From NCBI GenBank assembly GCA_001768155.1, contig MENC01000154.1, positions 12,001 through 27,358 of the forward strand: a DNA stretch of 15,358 nucleotides, read 5' to 3'. Positions 6,488 to 14,580 of this stretch are shown here, one piece after another (positions within the stretch are counted from its first letter, which is position 1; each line of letters opens with the position of its first letter). Source of the DNA: Bacteroidetes bacterium GWA2_30_7 (lineage in GTDB: Bacteria > Bacteroidota > Bacteroidia > Bacteroidales > GWF2-33-38). The position numbers and the translations under genes are program-made. The notes beneath the pieces were generated by a model that saw only the letters and a program-made list of their open reading frames with translations, did no database searches and had not been told where the DNA came from.

Positions 6488-6760
6488 TTAATGAATGCTA
6501 AAAACAACATGAATATTTTTATAACGAATAACGAATGGCATTGCTATCGTTTTGTTGATGTCAACAAAATGGTCAATCGCTTGCTGACCGCTGGTTTCGC
6601 AAGATTGTTTTGCTTTTTCTATTGCATTTAAAAAATTTCGCCACTCAGAATAACCTAATAAATTTTGCAATTCTCGGGCTAACCAATATTCAATGCCATC
6701 TTGCTCATAAGCAGCTTCTTCAAAGGTTTTATTTAGCTTTATAATAATTTCTTTTTCCAT
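6488..6760 (-). pseudogene. dinD: dinD 5' fragment (DNA-damage-inducible protein D)
   Basis: From the ATG at 6760 the reading frame gives MEKEIIIKLNKTFEEAAYEQ, then DGIEYWLARELQNLLGYSEW, RNFLNAIEKAKQSCETSG and AIDHFVDINK. This is the N-terminal part of DinD/BRO-N-type proteins (EYWLAREL..LLGYS.W..F is diagnostic). Family members are roughly 270-290 residues; here similarity stops at about residue 75, after DHFVDINK, and a short unrelated tail (IRYKNIHVVFSIH) leads to a stop. The rest of the gene is absent from the sequence on the downstream side, so this is a truncated relic. An in-frame upstream ATG at 6805 adds 15 unlikely residues. Confidence 0.75.
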
Positions 6761-6807
6761 TTGTTTTTGTTTTAATTCGTATTTAAAGAAATTAGGTAAG
6801 TTCAATT

Positions 6808-7065
6808 TGGTTTCAGAGGTTTCTAAAATCCCAAAGACAACCGTAGGTTGCGACCGAAGGTCTAATGTGAATAACCCCCAATGAAATTGGGGGAATCAAT
6901 GCAAAAATCCACGCAACCCTGAAAGGGTTGAACATTCAGATTATTTGTGTTCAACCCTTTCAGGGTTGAGGTCACATTTTGTTTGTTAACCCCCAATTTC
7001 ATTGGGGGTTATTAATGTTCAACTCCTTCGGAGTTTATATTGCATTTCTTAATGTTCTGAAACCA
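6808..7065. repeat. Mirrored cluster of seven triloop hairpins
   Basis: Seven small hairpins, each with a three-base loop, follow one another. They are caacc-gta-ggttg (6838-6850), gacc-gaa-ggtc (6852-6862), cccccaat-gaa-attggggg (6875-6893), caaccct-gaa-agggttg (6914-6930), caaccct-ttc-agggttg (6952-6968), aacccccaat-ttc-attgggggtt (6988-7010) and aactcc-ttc-ggagtt (7021-7035). The left units have GAA loops and the right ones TTC loops. The third and sixth, and the fourth and fifth, are reverse complements, so the cluster is a palindrome of palindromes centred near 6941. Outer arms tggtttcaga (6808-6817) and tctgaaacca (7056-7065) close it. It resembles REP-type hairpin families of Bacteroidetes and contains no gene. 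Confidence 0.8.
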
Positions 7066-7130
7066 GTTTGAGCTTACGAAATTTGAAACAATGTATAATA
7101 AATAATTGAAAAATACAATTTTTATAAAAT

Positions 7131-7164
7131 TTGTAAAAACTCAAAAATATAGAATTTAAATTTG
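7131..7164 (+). promoter_or_regulatory. Promoter of the TPR-SpoIIE phosphatase gene
   Basis: TTG at 7131-7133 and TAAATTTG at 7157-7164 are 23 bases apart and match the Bacteroidetes consensus. An ATG at 7162 overlaps the box and so cannot be translated from this promoter; the next in-frame ATG at 7189, 25 bases downstream, is the likely start. Confidence 0.65.
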
Positions 7165-7188
7165 CATTTTTTTCATAATATTGCATTA

Positions 7189-9774
7189 ATGATTCGGCGG
7201 GTTTATATCATATTAATATTTCTTATTTTCGTTTTTACTATTTGCTTTGCTAATATAATCGTAGCAAGCAACACACTAGATTCGTTACTTAATGCACTAA
7301 GTGTCTATAGGCAAGATACTTCACAAGTACAAACTCTTTGCGAAATAACAAGTCTGCTTATTGATGAAAATAATCAAGAAGCTAAAAATTACGCATTACA
7401 AGCCGTAGAAAAATCTAAACGGATAACTAACCCCGAATATCTTAATCAATCTTTATCATTATACTTTAAAGCCGTAAAAAATGAAACAAACACCGAACAA
7501 CAATTAAAGTTTCTTGACCAGATATTCTTGAGTTTTAAAAATAATGAGTATGCAAAAAAGAGTATGATTTTTTTAAACAAAGGATTGATATACGAAAGCA
7601 TCGACTCTGCAATAATTGCATTAAGTATGTACGACAAAGCCACTCAGTTAGCAATACAATCTCAAGATACGCTTACCTTAATAAATGTTTTTACAACAAA
7701 AGGTATTTTTTATAAACGAAAATCAAATTACACATTATCGCTTGAGTCTTTTATTACAGCATTAAAACTTTCGGAATACAGTGGAAATATTGATGGATTA
7801 TTTCCAATATGTATTAATCTTGGAACTATCTACGAACAAATGCACGATTACGACAAAGCTATTGAGCTGTATAAAAAAGCTGAAATGGTTATCGACAAAG
7901 AAAATGACCAGAATGGCATAGCTATAGTGAATTATAAAATCGGAAAAATATTATTACGGGAATTTAAATATAAAGAAGCCGAAAGTTATCTTAATAAAGT
8001 GTATAATATTCATGTTCAAAGAAATGATAGAAACGGATTAATTGTTTCGTCAGGAGCATTAGCGGGAATTAGTTATGACTTAAAACAATATCCCGATTTT
8101 TTAAAATGGATAAAAATTTCATTAGAAAATGCCGAAATTACTCAAAACCAGCAAGGACTTGCATCCACATACTCTTCTTATGGAAGGTATTACGATGAAG
8201 TCGAAAAAGATTATCACAAAGCTTTAGAGTTTTACAAAAAAAACCTGTCTTTAGACTTTAAAAAGCTCCAACTCTCTCATATATATTTAGTTTATAATAA
8301 AATATATCTTTTATATGAAAAACTTGGCGATTATAAAAAAGCATTTGAATATTATAAATTATACAGTAATTTAAACGACTCTTTATATAATTCAGAAAAT
8401 ATTAAAAAACAAACCGAAATAAAATTAGATTACGAATTTGATAAAATTCAACATCAAAAAGAAATTGAAAATCAAATTAAAGAACGTGAACAACAGTTAC
8501 TTTTAGAAAAAGAACGACAGAGTCGTAATTTTTTTATTGTGGTTGGAATTTTGGCACTTTTGCTACTTGTATTAAGCTACAGAAGTTATAGAATAAAAAG
8601 AAAAGCTAACTTGCTGCTTGCAATTCAAAAACAACAAATTGAAGAAAAAAATGAAGAACTCAATCAGCAAAACGCAGAAATAGCTGCACAGAGAGATTAT
8701 CTTGGTACACTTAACGAAGAACTCGAATTTAAAAACCTTGAAATTGCTACTCAAAAAGACAAAATCGTAGTAATTCATAACGAATTGAAAGACAGCATTC
8801 ATTATGCAAAACAAATACAAGAAGCTGTGCTACCTTCAAAAGAATTTATTGATTCCATTCTTTCCGATTATTTTATTCTGTTTAAACCCTGCGAAATTGT
8901 AAGCGGAGATTTTTATTGGATAACAAAAACCGACAATATTGTAATTATTGCAGTTGCCGATTGTACCGGACATGGTGTTCCTGGTGCATTTATGAGTATG
9001 TTGGGAATTTCACTAATGAACGAAATCAAACTAAAAGACGAAATAATAAATGCCGGAAATACTTTAGACGAATTAAGAATGCAAATGATAAAATCTCTTC
9101 AGCAACGCGGCATTTCGGGAGAACAAAAAGATGGTATGGATATGAGCCTATTAGTGATAAAGACCCAGATTCAAAGCGACAAACTCCAAGTTCCAAGCGA
9201 AGAAAATGATGAACATTTGGATAAATCGACAGGCTCAGTGCATCGCAATAGAACATCGAACGTCAAACATCAAACATCAAACCTCTTCGAAGCACATTGG
9301 GCAGGTGCAAATAATCCACTTTGGATTGTTCGTAGCAGCAAAGAGATGCCACCTTTTCAAAAGGTGGCATCTCTGGGCGAGGGTGCTGTAACACAATCCT
9401 CTGGACGGTTATTGAGCGAAGTCGAAATATTGTCTAACGAACCAGTGGTTCGTGCTACAGACCAGTTTGTGTTACAGGAGTTAAAAGCCGACAAAATGCC
9501 GGTTGCCATATACGAAAACATGAAATCGTTTACAAACCATGAAATTAGCTTACAAAAAGGAGATGTTATTTATCTTTCCACTGATGGCTTTCAAGACCAA
9601 TTTGGCGGTTCTAAATCGAAAAAGTTTTTGTCTAAAAAATTCAAACAATTGCTTTTGGAAAGTTCCAATAAACCAATGACCGAACAGAAAGAAATATTGG
9701 AAAAAACATTTGAAAACTGGAAACAGAATCACGAACAGACTGATGATGTTACCGTTTTGGGAATTAGGTTTTAA
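7189..9774 (+). CDS. TPR sensor with SpoIIE-type PP2C phosphatase domain
   Basis: An 861-residue membrane signalling protein. A signal peptide (MIRRVYIILIFLIFVFTICF...) is followed by a periplasmic array of TPR-like helical repeats (about 30-400), a transmembrane helix (about 447-465, FFIVVGILALLLLVLSY), a long coiled coil (about 468-548) and a cytoplasmic SpoIIE/PP2C Ser/Thr phosphatase. Metal-binding motifs are intact: GDFYW (D574), ADCTGHG (D591), KDGMD (D648, D651) and STDGFQDQFGG (D799, D803). Such proteins dephosphorylate partner-switch (anti-anti-sigma) proteins in response to an outside signal; no partner gene lies nearby. The phosphatase domain holds two insertions that family members normally lack, at about residues 659-701 and 719-764, made of repeat DNA (9252-9286, 9342-9374, 9386-9477). 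They fall in loops on either side of the WAGANNPLWIVR strands, so activity may survive. Confidence 0.88.
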   Translation: MIRRVYIILIFLIFVFTICFANIIVASNTLDSLLNALSVYRQDTSQVQTLCEITSLLIDENNQEAKNYALQAVEKSKRITNPEYLNQSLSLYFKAVKNETNTEQQLKFLDQIFLSFKNNEYAKKSMIFLNKGLIYESIDSAIIALSMYDKATQLAIQSQDTLTLINVFTTKGIFYKRKSNYTLSLESFITALKLSEYSGNIDGLFPICINLGTIYEQMHDYDKAIELYKKAEMVIDKENDQNGIAIVNYKIGKILLREFKYKEAESYLNKVYNIHVQRNDRNGLIVSSGALAGISYDLKQYPDFLKWIKISLENAEITQNQQGLASTYSSYGRYYDEVEKDYHKALEFYKKNLSLDFKKLQLSHIYLVYNKIYLLYEKLGDYKKAFEYYKLYSNLNDSLYNSENIKKQTEIKLDYEFDKIQHQKEIENQIKEREQQLLLEKERQSRNFFIVVGILALLLLVLSYRSYRIKRKANLLLAIQKQQIEEKNEELNQQNAEIAAQRDYLGTLNEELEFKNLEIATQKDKIVVIHNELKDSIHYAKQIQEAVLPSKEFIDSILSDYFILFKPCEIVSGDFYWITKTDNIVIIAVADCTGHGVPGAFMSMLGISLMNEIKLKDEIINAGNTLDELRMQMIKSLQQRGISGEQKDGMDMSLLVIKTQIQSDKLQVPSEENDEHLDKSTGSVHRNRTSNVKHQTSNLFEAHWAGANNPLWIVRSSKEMPPFQKVASLGEGAVTQSSGRLLSEVEILSNEPVVRATDQFVLQELKADKMPVAIYENMKSFTNHEISLQKGDVIYLSTDGFQDQFGGSKSKKFLSKKFKQLLLESSNKPMTEQKEILEKTFENWKQNHEQTDDVTVLGIRF
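9252..9286. repeat. Five heptamer units (AACATCA type) inside a coding region
   Basis: Consecutive 7-base units are aacatcg, aacgtca, aacatca, aacatca and aacctct. They encode TSNVKHQTSNL within insertion 1 of the phosphatase. Seven is not a multiple of three, so gain or loss of one unit would shift the frame. Confidence 0.75.
9342..9374. repeat. 33 bp perfect palindrome inside the phosphatase gene
   Basis: Arms agagatgccacctttt (9342-9357) and aaaaggtggcatctct (9359-9374) are exact reverse complements around a single C. It is translated in frame as part of insertion 2. Palindromes of this kind usually lie between genes. Confidence 0.85.
9386..9477. repeat. 92 bp inverted-repeat unit inside the phosphatase gene
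   Basis: The ends ctgtaacacaa (9386-9396) and ttgtgttacag (9467-9477) are perfect 11 bp inverted repeats. Inside is a second palindrome, acgaacca-g-tggttcgt (9437-9453). Together with the palindrome at 9342 it accounts for nearly all of insertion 2. Confidence 0.75.
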
Positions 9775-9849
9775 AAATCAAGGATTTAGGCTTTCAGGTT
9801 TTTGAATTTTCTAAGCAAGTTCAATCAAATGTATCATATTATGGCTAAA

Positions 9850-9881
9850 CAAAAAGCCCGAAAATTATTTATTTTCAGGCT
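9850..9881 (-). terminator. Factor-independent terminator of tRNA-Ser
   Basis: On the minus strand agcctgaaaat and attttcgggct form an 11 bp stem (one G-T pair) with a 5-base loop (plus-strand arms 9855-9865 and 9871-9881), followed by a run of T. It lies 13 bases beyond the tRNA 3' end, in the right orientation. Confidence 0.75.
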
Positions 9882-9893
9882 CTTAATTTATTC

Positions 9894-9984
<91 letters not shown>

Positions 9985-9992
9985 TGAGTCAA

Positions 9993-10000
9993 CAAAAATA
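9993..10000 (-). promoter_or_regulatory. TAnnTTTG promoter box of tRNA-Ser
   Basis: Reading the minus strand, TATTTTTG ends 9 bases before the tRNA 5' end and matches the Bacteroidetes box exactly, so transcription would begin at or just before the mature 5' end. Confidence 0.55.
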
Positions 10001-10129
10001 AAAGAAATAAACAACTAAAACTAAATTTTTAATATTTTATGTTATTAAAATTTGATAGCTTTTAATTATTTAGCATTATAATATTTTTAATTTTACGAAG
10101 TTATTTTAACGAACTAAAGAATCTGAACT

Positions 10130-10885
10130 ATGAACAACTTAACAAAAATTAATGAGCTTGAAGGATTAATAAATGAAATATCACAACTTATTTGGCATAT
10201 TAAGAAAAATAATACAGAGAACAACGAAATAGAAATTGATTTATTGATGCATAAATTCAGAACGGCTTATGATAATTGTTTGTCAATCAAATATTTTACA
10301 AAGGATAAAGAAAAAACTATTTCTGTCGAGACTATTGAAAAGGTTGAAAAAAAGCTTGAATATTCTGAACCAATTATTGAAAAATTATCAACTACTGAAA
10401 AAGAAAATTTTGAACCCATTATAGAGAAAAAATCTGAATCAGAACCCATAATTGAGTCAATAGTATTAGAGGAAGTAATTTCGAAAATCGAAATAAACGA
10501 AGTAGAAACAACTATAAAAAATAGTGTTCAAACAAAAACAGAAATTTCTAAGAAAAAAGAAACTGAGATTATTGCAGATATGTTTGAAAATAAAAGGTCT
10601 CTTAATGAAAAAAGTGCAACTACAAAAAAAGATTTAGCTACTAAGTTCAAAGACAATCCTATAAAAGATATTAATTCAGCTATTGGTTTAAACGATAAGT
10701 TTTTATTTATCAGAGAATTATTCAATAATAACAGCGAAAATTTTACAAAATCTATTGATAAGCTTAATAATTTCGAAAATCTAGACCAGGCAATGCAATT
10801 TATTAATAATGAGTTTCATTGGGATGCAGAAAATCCGGCATTCAACAAATTACTCGAATTGGTTTACAGAAGATATATTTCTTAA
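10130..10885 (+). CDS. Conserved Bacteroidetes protein of unknown function
   Basis: A 251-residue, charged protein without a signal peptide or membrane segment. Residues 1-60 look helical. The middle (about 60-150) is a low-complexity, Glu/Lys/Ile-rich linker holding three related motifs: SEPIIEK, FEPIIEK and SEPIIES. The C-terminal domain (about 155-251) is well ordered: LATKFKDNPIKDINSAIGLN, DKFLFIRELFNNNSENF, LDQAMQFINNEFHW and a terminal LLELVYRRYIS. I recognise this end as a conserved domain of Bacteroidales hypothetical proteins but know no function for it. The gene stands alone, after the tRNA on the opposite strand. The start at 10130 is the first ATG and gives a complete N-terminal helix. 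Confidence 0.8.
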   Translation: MNNLTKINELEGLINEISQLIWHIKKNNTENNEIEIDLLMHKFRTAYDNCLSIKYFTKDKEKTISVETIEKVEKKLEYSEPIIEKLSTTEKENFEPIIEKKSESEPIIESIVLEEVISKIEINEVETTIKNSVQTKTEISKKKETEIIADMFENKRSLNEKSATTKKDLATKFKDNPIKDINSAIGLNDKFLFIRELFNNNSENFTKSIDKLNNFENLDQAMQFINNEFHWDAENPAFNKLLELVYRRYIS

Positions 10886-11029
10886 TAAAAGTTTGTTTTT
10901 TGAAGTTTCTCATTACTTTTCACCGAAAACTGCTTATTTTTCGTATCAAATTGAAAACTTGATTTATTTAAAATGAAACATCAATAACTAAAAAAGACAC
11001 TCAAGGAAATGATTATAGATAAGAAACTA

Positions 11030-11228
11030 GCCACAGATTGCACAAATTTTCACAGATTTAAAACAACCTTTGGTTGTTTTATCTGTGCTAATTAAAAAAA
11101 ATCTGTGAAAGAAATCTGTGAAAATTTGTGTAATCTGTGGCAAAAAAAAATCATAAATATCAGTGAACTTTGCGAAGCGACTCACGAATGCCTTTAAAAT
11201 AAACAATTTATGAGTAAAATCAGCGTCT
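11030..11228. repeat. Dispersed repeat copy B with 30 bp inverted arms
   Basis: This gene-free stretch contains a large inverted repeat: arms 11030-11059 and 11112-11141 match at 29 of 30 positions, both built from the words gccacagatt, cacaaatttt and cacagattt. The interior holds the hairpin aacaacctttggttgtt and further atctgtg words. The tail (11163-11227: gtgaactttgcgaagcga, then ctcacgaatgcc) repeats 2699-2765. It is thus a relative of the repeat in the MITE-like element at 2534-2798. Nothing else is visible between 10886 and the peptidase start at 11243. Confidence 0.8.
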
Positions 11229-11242
11229 AAAAATATAAACAG

Positions 11243-12517
11243 ATGAAATTATTATATATCCTTGTTATTATTTATGTTTTATTATTTAAAATAATTAATG
11301 CACAGGATATAAGTTATGCAAGAAAAATTATTGATGAACTTAGTTCCGAAAAATTTCACGGCAGAGGCTACACTTTTAACGGCGATAAAAAAGCGGCAAA
11401 ATACATTGCTAATCAGCTCAAAGAAAATCATATAAACCCAATTAAAGGAAATTATTTTCAACCATTTAAAATAAATGTAAATACCTTTTCTTCTGCAATT
11501 AAATTACAAATTAATGGCGTTGAATTAATTCCGGGTGTCGATTTTATATTATCATCGTCATCAAAAGAATGTAAAGGAAGTTATAGCGTTATTATTTTAG
11601 ATAGTACAATTATTAATAACGACATTAAATATGAAAAATTTTTAGAAAAAAAATATTCTGACAGTTTCTTATTAATAGATACATCTGGAGTTATAAATTC
11701 AGAAAGGAAATCCAACATTTTAAACTTAGAAAAAACCAACATTTTTGCTGCTAAAGGAATAATTGTAATTGCAAATAAGTTAATTTTTTCAGTATCAACT
11801 ACAGAATCAGATTTTTGTACACTTTATTTAAAAAAAGCTCTTTATCGTAAACTCAATTTCCCGATAAAAAACCTTGAAATTAATTTTAAAAATAAATTTA
11901 TCGAAAACCATGAAACACAAAATGTTGCAGGAATTATAAATGGAATATCCGATTCGCTTATTGTATTTACTTCGCATTACGACCATTTAGGAACAATGGG
12001 AAATAATGTTTTTTTTCCTGGGGCTAACGATAATTGTAGTGGAGTTTCGCTCAATCTCAGTCTTGCAAAACATTATGCAAATATTGATACATTAAAATAT
12101 TCCATCGCTTTTTTATTTTTTGGTGCCGAAGAAGCCGGAATACTGGGTTCTAAATATTTTACCGAACATCCTCTTTTTCAATTAAGTAAAATAAAATTTC
12201 TAATTAATCTCGACCTGGTTGGAACAGGAGACGATGGAATTTGTATAGTTAATGGCTCAGTTTTGAAAAACGAATTTTCGTTATTCAATAAAATTAATGC
12301 CGAAAAAAACTTGTTTCCACTAATTAAATCAAGAGGTGAAGCAGCAAACAGCGACCATTATTTTTTTTACAAAAGTGGCGTGAAATCAATTTTTATTTAT
12401 ACACTTGGCGGAATTGGCGAATATCACAACCCCTTTGATATTAGCAAAACCTTGCCATTAACACGTTACAAAGAATTATTTACATTATTAACCGAATTTG
12501 TAAAACTATATGAGTAA
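11243..12517 (+). CDS. Exported M28-family zinc metallopeptidase
   Basis: A 424-residue secreted peptidase. Residues 1-20 are a signal peptide (cleavage after INA). The N-terminal part contains the family FHGRGYTFNGDKKAAKYIA segment, a PA-like insert lies in the middle, and the M28 catalytic domain follows from about 225. The paired-zinc ligands are H245 (SHYDHLG), D263 (GANDNCSG, bridging), E297 with catalytic E296 (FGAEEAG), D324 (NLDLVG) and H395 (GEYHNPFD). M28 enzymes are amino- or carboxypeptidases acting on peptides outside the cytoplasm. All key residues are present. The stop overlaps the start of rsmI by 8 bases, so the two are co-translated although their roles are unrelated. Confidence 0.9.
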   Translation: MKLLYILVIIYVLLFKIINAQDISYARKIIDELSSEKFHGRGYTFNGDKKAAKYIANQLKENHINPIKGNYFQPFKINVNTFSSAIKLQINGVELIPGVDFILSSSSKECKGSYSVIILDSTIINNDIKYEKFLEKKYSDSFLLIDTSGVINSERKSNILNLEKTNIFAAKGIIVIANKLIFSVSTTESDFCTLYLKKALYRKLNFPIKNLEINFKNKFIENHETQNVAGIINGISDSLIVFTSHYDHLGTMGNNVFFPGANDNCSGVSLNLSLAKHYANIDTLKYSIAFLFFGAEEAGILGSKYFTEHPLFQLSKIKFLINLDLVGTGDDGICIVNGSVLKNEFSLFNKINAEKNLFPLIKSRGEAANSDHYFFYKSGVKSIFIYTLGGIGEYHNPFDISKTLPLTRYKELFTLLTEFVKLYE

Positions 12518-13184
12518 GTTATACATTATTCCAACTCCAATTGGAAACCTTGAAGATATTACACTTAGAGCGTTAAGAATTTTAAAAGAAGTGGATTTGA
12601 TTTTGGCTGAAGATACACGAGTAACCAAAAAATTATTAATGCACTTTGGAATTGAAAAAAGTGTACAATCTTATCATTCATTTAATGAGCATAAGGTAGT
12701 AAATCAATTAGTTAATAAAATTCAATCTGGAGCAGTTACTGCTTTAGTTTCTGATGCCGGAACTCCCGGAATTTCAGACCCTGGCTTTTTAATTACAAAA
12801 CATTGTTTAGAAAATAATATTCAGGTAGAATGTTTACCTGGTGCAACTGCTTTTGTTCCAGCATTAATAAAATCGGGCTTTGCATCAGACAGTTTTTGTT
12901 TTGAGGGTTTTTTACCACAAAAAAAAGGTCGTCAAACAATGCTAAAAGAATTGGCTTTAGAAAAACGCACAATTATTTTGTACGAATCGCCACATAAAAT
13001 ATTAAAAACCTTATCGCAGATAATTGAATTTTTTGGAGAAGACCGAAAAGTTTCTGTTTCAAGAGAATTGACAAAAATTTATGAAGAAACAATTACAGGA
13101 AATAGCAAGGAAGTTTTAAAGTATTTCTCCGAAAAACAAATTCGTGGAGAGTTTGTAGTTGTAATAGAAGGATTTAAAAAATAA
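12510..13184 (+). CDS. rsmI: 16S rRNA 2'-O-methyltransferase RsmI
   Basis: A 224-residue tetrapyrrole-methylase-fold enzyme that methylates the 2'-OH of C1402 in 16S rRNA using S-adenosylmethionine, acting with RsmH at the decoding centre. Diagnostic motifs are IIPTPIGNLEDITLRAL (6-22), AEDTR (33-37), SDAGTPGISDPG (81-92), LPGATA (109-114), GFLPQKKG (133-140) and YESPHK (158-163). It is shorter than the E. coli protein (286) but of the usual length for Bacteroidetes, which lack the C-terminal extension. The ATG at 12510 overlaps the preceding peptidase gene. Confidence 0.96.
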   Translation: MSKLYIIPTPIGNLEDITLRALRILKEVDLILAEDTRVTKKLLMHFGIEKSVQSYHSFNEHKVVNQLVNKIQSGAVTALVSDAGTPGISDPGFLITKHCLENNIQVECLPGATAFVPALIKSGFASDSFCFEGFLPQKKGRQTMLKELALEKRTIILYESPHKILKTLSQIIEFFGEDRKVSVSRELTKIYEETITGNSKEVLKYFSEKQIRGEFVVVIEGFKK

Positions 13185-13265
13185 TATTGAACAGAAATTG
13201 TTAAATTGTTTAAAATCAATTGCTAGCCACATTGAAAAGAACAAAAAATAACAATCCTGAATTTG

Positions 13266-13284
13266 TCCTGAACTTGTTTCAGGA
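13266..13284. terminator. Hairpin between convergent rsmI and MORN genes
   Basis: tcctgaa (13266-13272), loop cttgt and ttcagga (13278-13284) form a 7 bp stem between two convergent genes. The CTGAACTTGTTTCAG core is a repeat seen in many genomes. It may act as a two-way terminator, but no good T-run follows. Confidence 0.4.
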
Positions 13285-13300
13285 ACTATACAGGGCAAGT

Positions 13301-13332
13301 TTTAACCATTTAACAATGTAACAATTTAACCA
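13301..13332. repeat. Four octamer units (TTTAACAA type)
   Basis: Consecutive units are tttaacca, tttaacaa, tgtaacaa and tttaacca. It is a short tandem array in the convergent intergenic region, of the same character as those at 9252 and 14581. Confidence 0.7.
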
Positions 13333-13343
13333 TAGTATATCAA

Positions 13344-14528
13344 CTATTTATTATCTTCTTCTTGCTTAAACGATTCGATACACTTCCCGCTCTCATCATA
13401 AGTTTTAACTGGATATTGAATTGAGTTGCCGATGTACTTTATTTCTTTCCAAATTTTACCATTGTCATAGTACCAAAGCCATGTTCCTTCCTTTTTTCCA
13501 TCAATAAATTTACCCTCATAGAATACTTTTCCCGATTTTGTATAAAAATTCCAAGCTCCTACCTCTGTTCCATTAAGAAAAGTTCCACATTGCTTTAATA
13601 CATCATTTTCATAATAAATAAACCATTCTCCATCTAATAAATTGTTTACGAAATTTCCTATAGTATGAAGTTTTCCGTTTGGATAAAAACTTTTCCATAA
13701 ACCGGTTTTAGTATCGTTCTTGTACAATCCGGTTTCTTTAATTCCACCTTTTAAATTTAATGTATCGTTAACATCGAAATACAGAATATATTGACCTTCA
13801 ATATTATCATTAATATAATTACATTCCATCATAATGTTACCGCTTGGATAATATCCTGTAAAAAGTCCATTTAGCTTACCGTTTTTATAATAACATTTTT
13901 TTTGAACATCTCCGTCTTTAAAGTCTTTATAATATCCTGTAAATAAGCTGTCGTAAATCCCTTTAACTTTAAATGATTTTTCTTTAATTTTCTCATTTTC
14001 AAAATATTCTACAAACTCACCTTCTTCAATACCATTTTTAAAATTTCTAATTGCTCGTATTTTTCCATTTTCGAGATAACTAATAGTTTTTCCGTTTAAA
14101 ATTCCCATATTATATTCCGACTCTTCCATCAGAATACCATTTGTATAATAAATTATAAGTTTTCCGTTTAGTAAGTTATTTTTATATGGCTCAATTTGAA
14201 GTATCTGTCCAGTTATATCATATGTTTTTGTTATTCCTTCAAGTGAGCCATTCTTGTAATTAATTTCTTGATTAATACTACCATCAATGTAATTGTCAAT
14301 CCAATATCCATCAAGTGAATCATTTACAAACAGACCTTTTTGCCAAAGCTTACCGTTTTCATAATAAATTTCATACGTTCCATGTTTAATTTCTTTTCTT
14401 TTCTTTTTTATTACTTGGTATTTTTCCTTTAAAATAGTTTTTGCACTATCGTAATACGAAGTAAAATAATTTTGAGCAAATACAGAATTACAAAATAGTA
14501 ACGTAATAAATATTATTGATTTATTCAT
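13344..14528 (-). CDS. Exported MORN-repeat protein
   Basis: A 394-residue protein with a signal peptide (MNKSIIFITLLFCNSVFA|Q) followed, from about residue 45 to 375, by about a dozen MORN/YwqK-type repeats of 22-24 residues. Typical units are GTYEIYYENGKLWQKGLF, GLWKSFYPNGKLHTIGNF and GTWLWYYDNGKIWKEIKY. The repeats form a flat beta-hairpin ribbon. Bacterial members are often annotated as the YwqK antitoxin family, a name I would not take literally for a signal-peptide-bearing solitary protein. No catalytic domain is seen. It follows the Ig-like gene on the same strand after an 82-base gap, so the two may be co-transcribed. Function unknown; a periplasmic or surface binding role is likely. 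Confidence 0.85.
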   Translation of the reverse strand: MNKSIIFITLLFCNSVFAQNYFTSYYDSAKTILKEKYQVIKKKRKEIKHGTYEIYYENGKLWQKGLFVNDSLDGYWIDNYIDGSINQEINYKNGSLEGITKTYDITGQILQIEPYKNNLLNGKLIIYYTNGILMEESEYNMGILNGKTISYLENGKIRAIRNFKNGIEEGEFVEYFENEKIKEKSFKVKGIYDSLFTGYYKDFKDGDVQKKCYYKNGKLNGLFTGYYPSGNIMMECNYINDNIEGQYILYFDVNDTLNLKGGIKETGLYKNDTKTGLWKSFYPNGKLHTIGNFVNNLLDGEWFIYYENDVLKQCGTFLNGTEVGAWNFYTKSGKVFYEGKFIDGKKEGTWLWYYDNGKIWKEIKYIGNSIQYPVKTYDESGKCIESFKQEEDNK

Positions 14529-14580
14529 TAATGATGGATTTCAAGATTTGATGAGTTCATTTAAATATTAAGGAATTGTC

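Noticed and set aside
6838..7035. CRISPR array
   Set aside because: Repeated hairpins are not identical direct repeats with regular spacers; they differ in sequence and orientation, and no cas genes are near.
13344..14528. MORN protein as an antitoxin (YwqK name)
   Set aside because: It has a signal peptide, is far larger than needed, and has no toxin gene beside it; the family name is historical.
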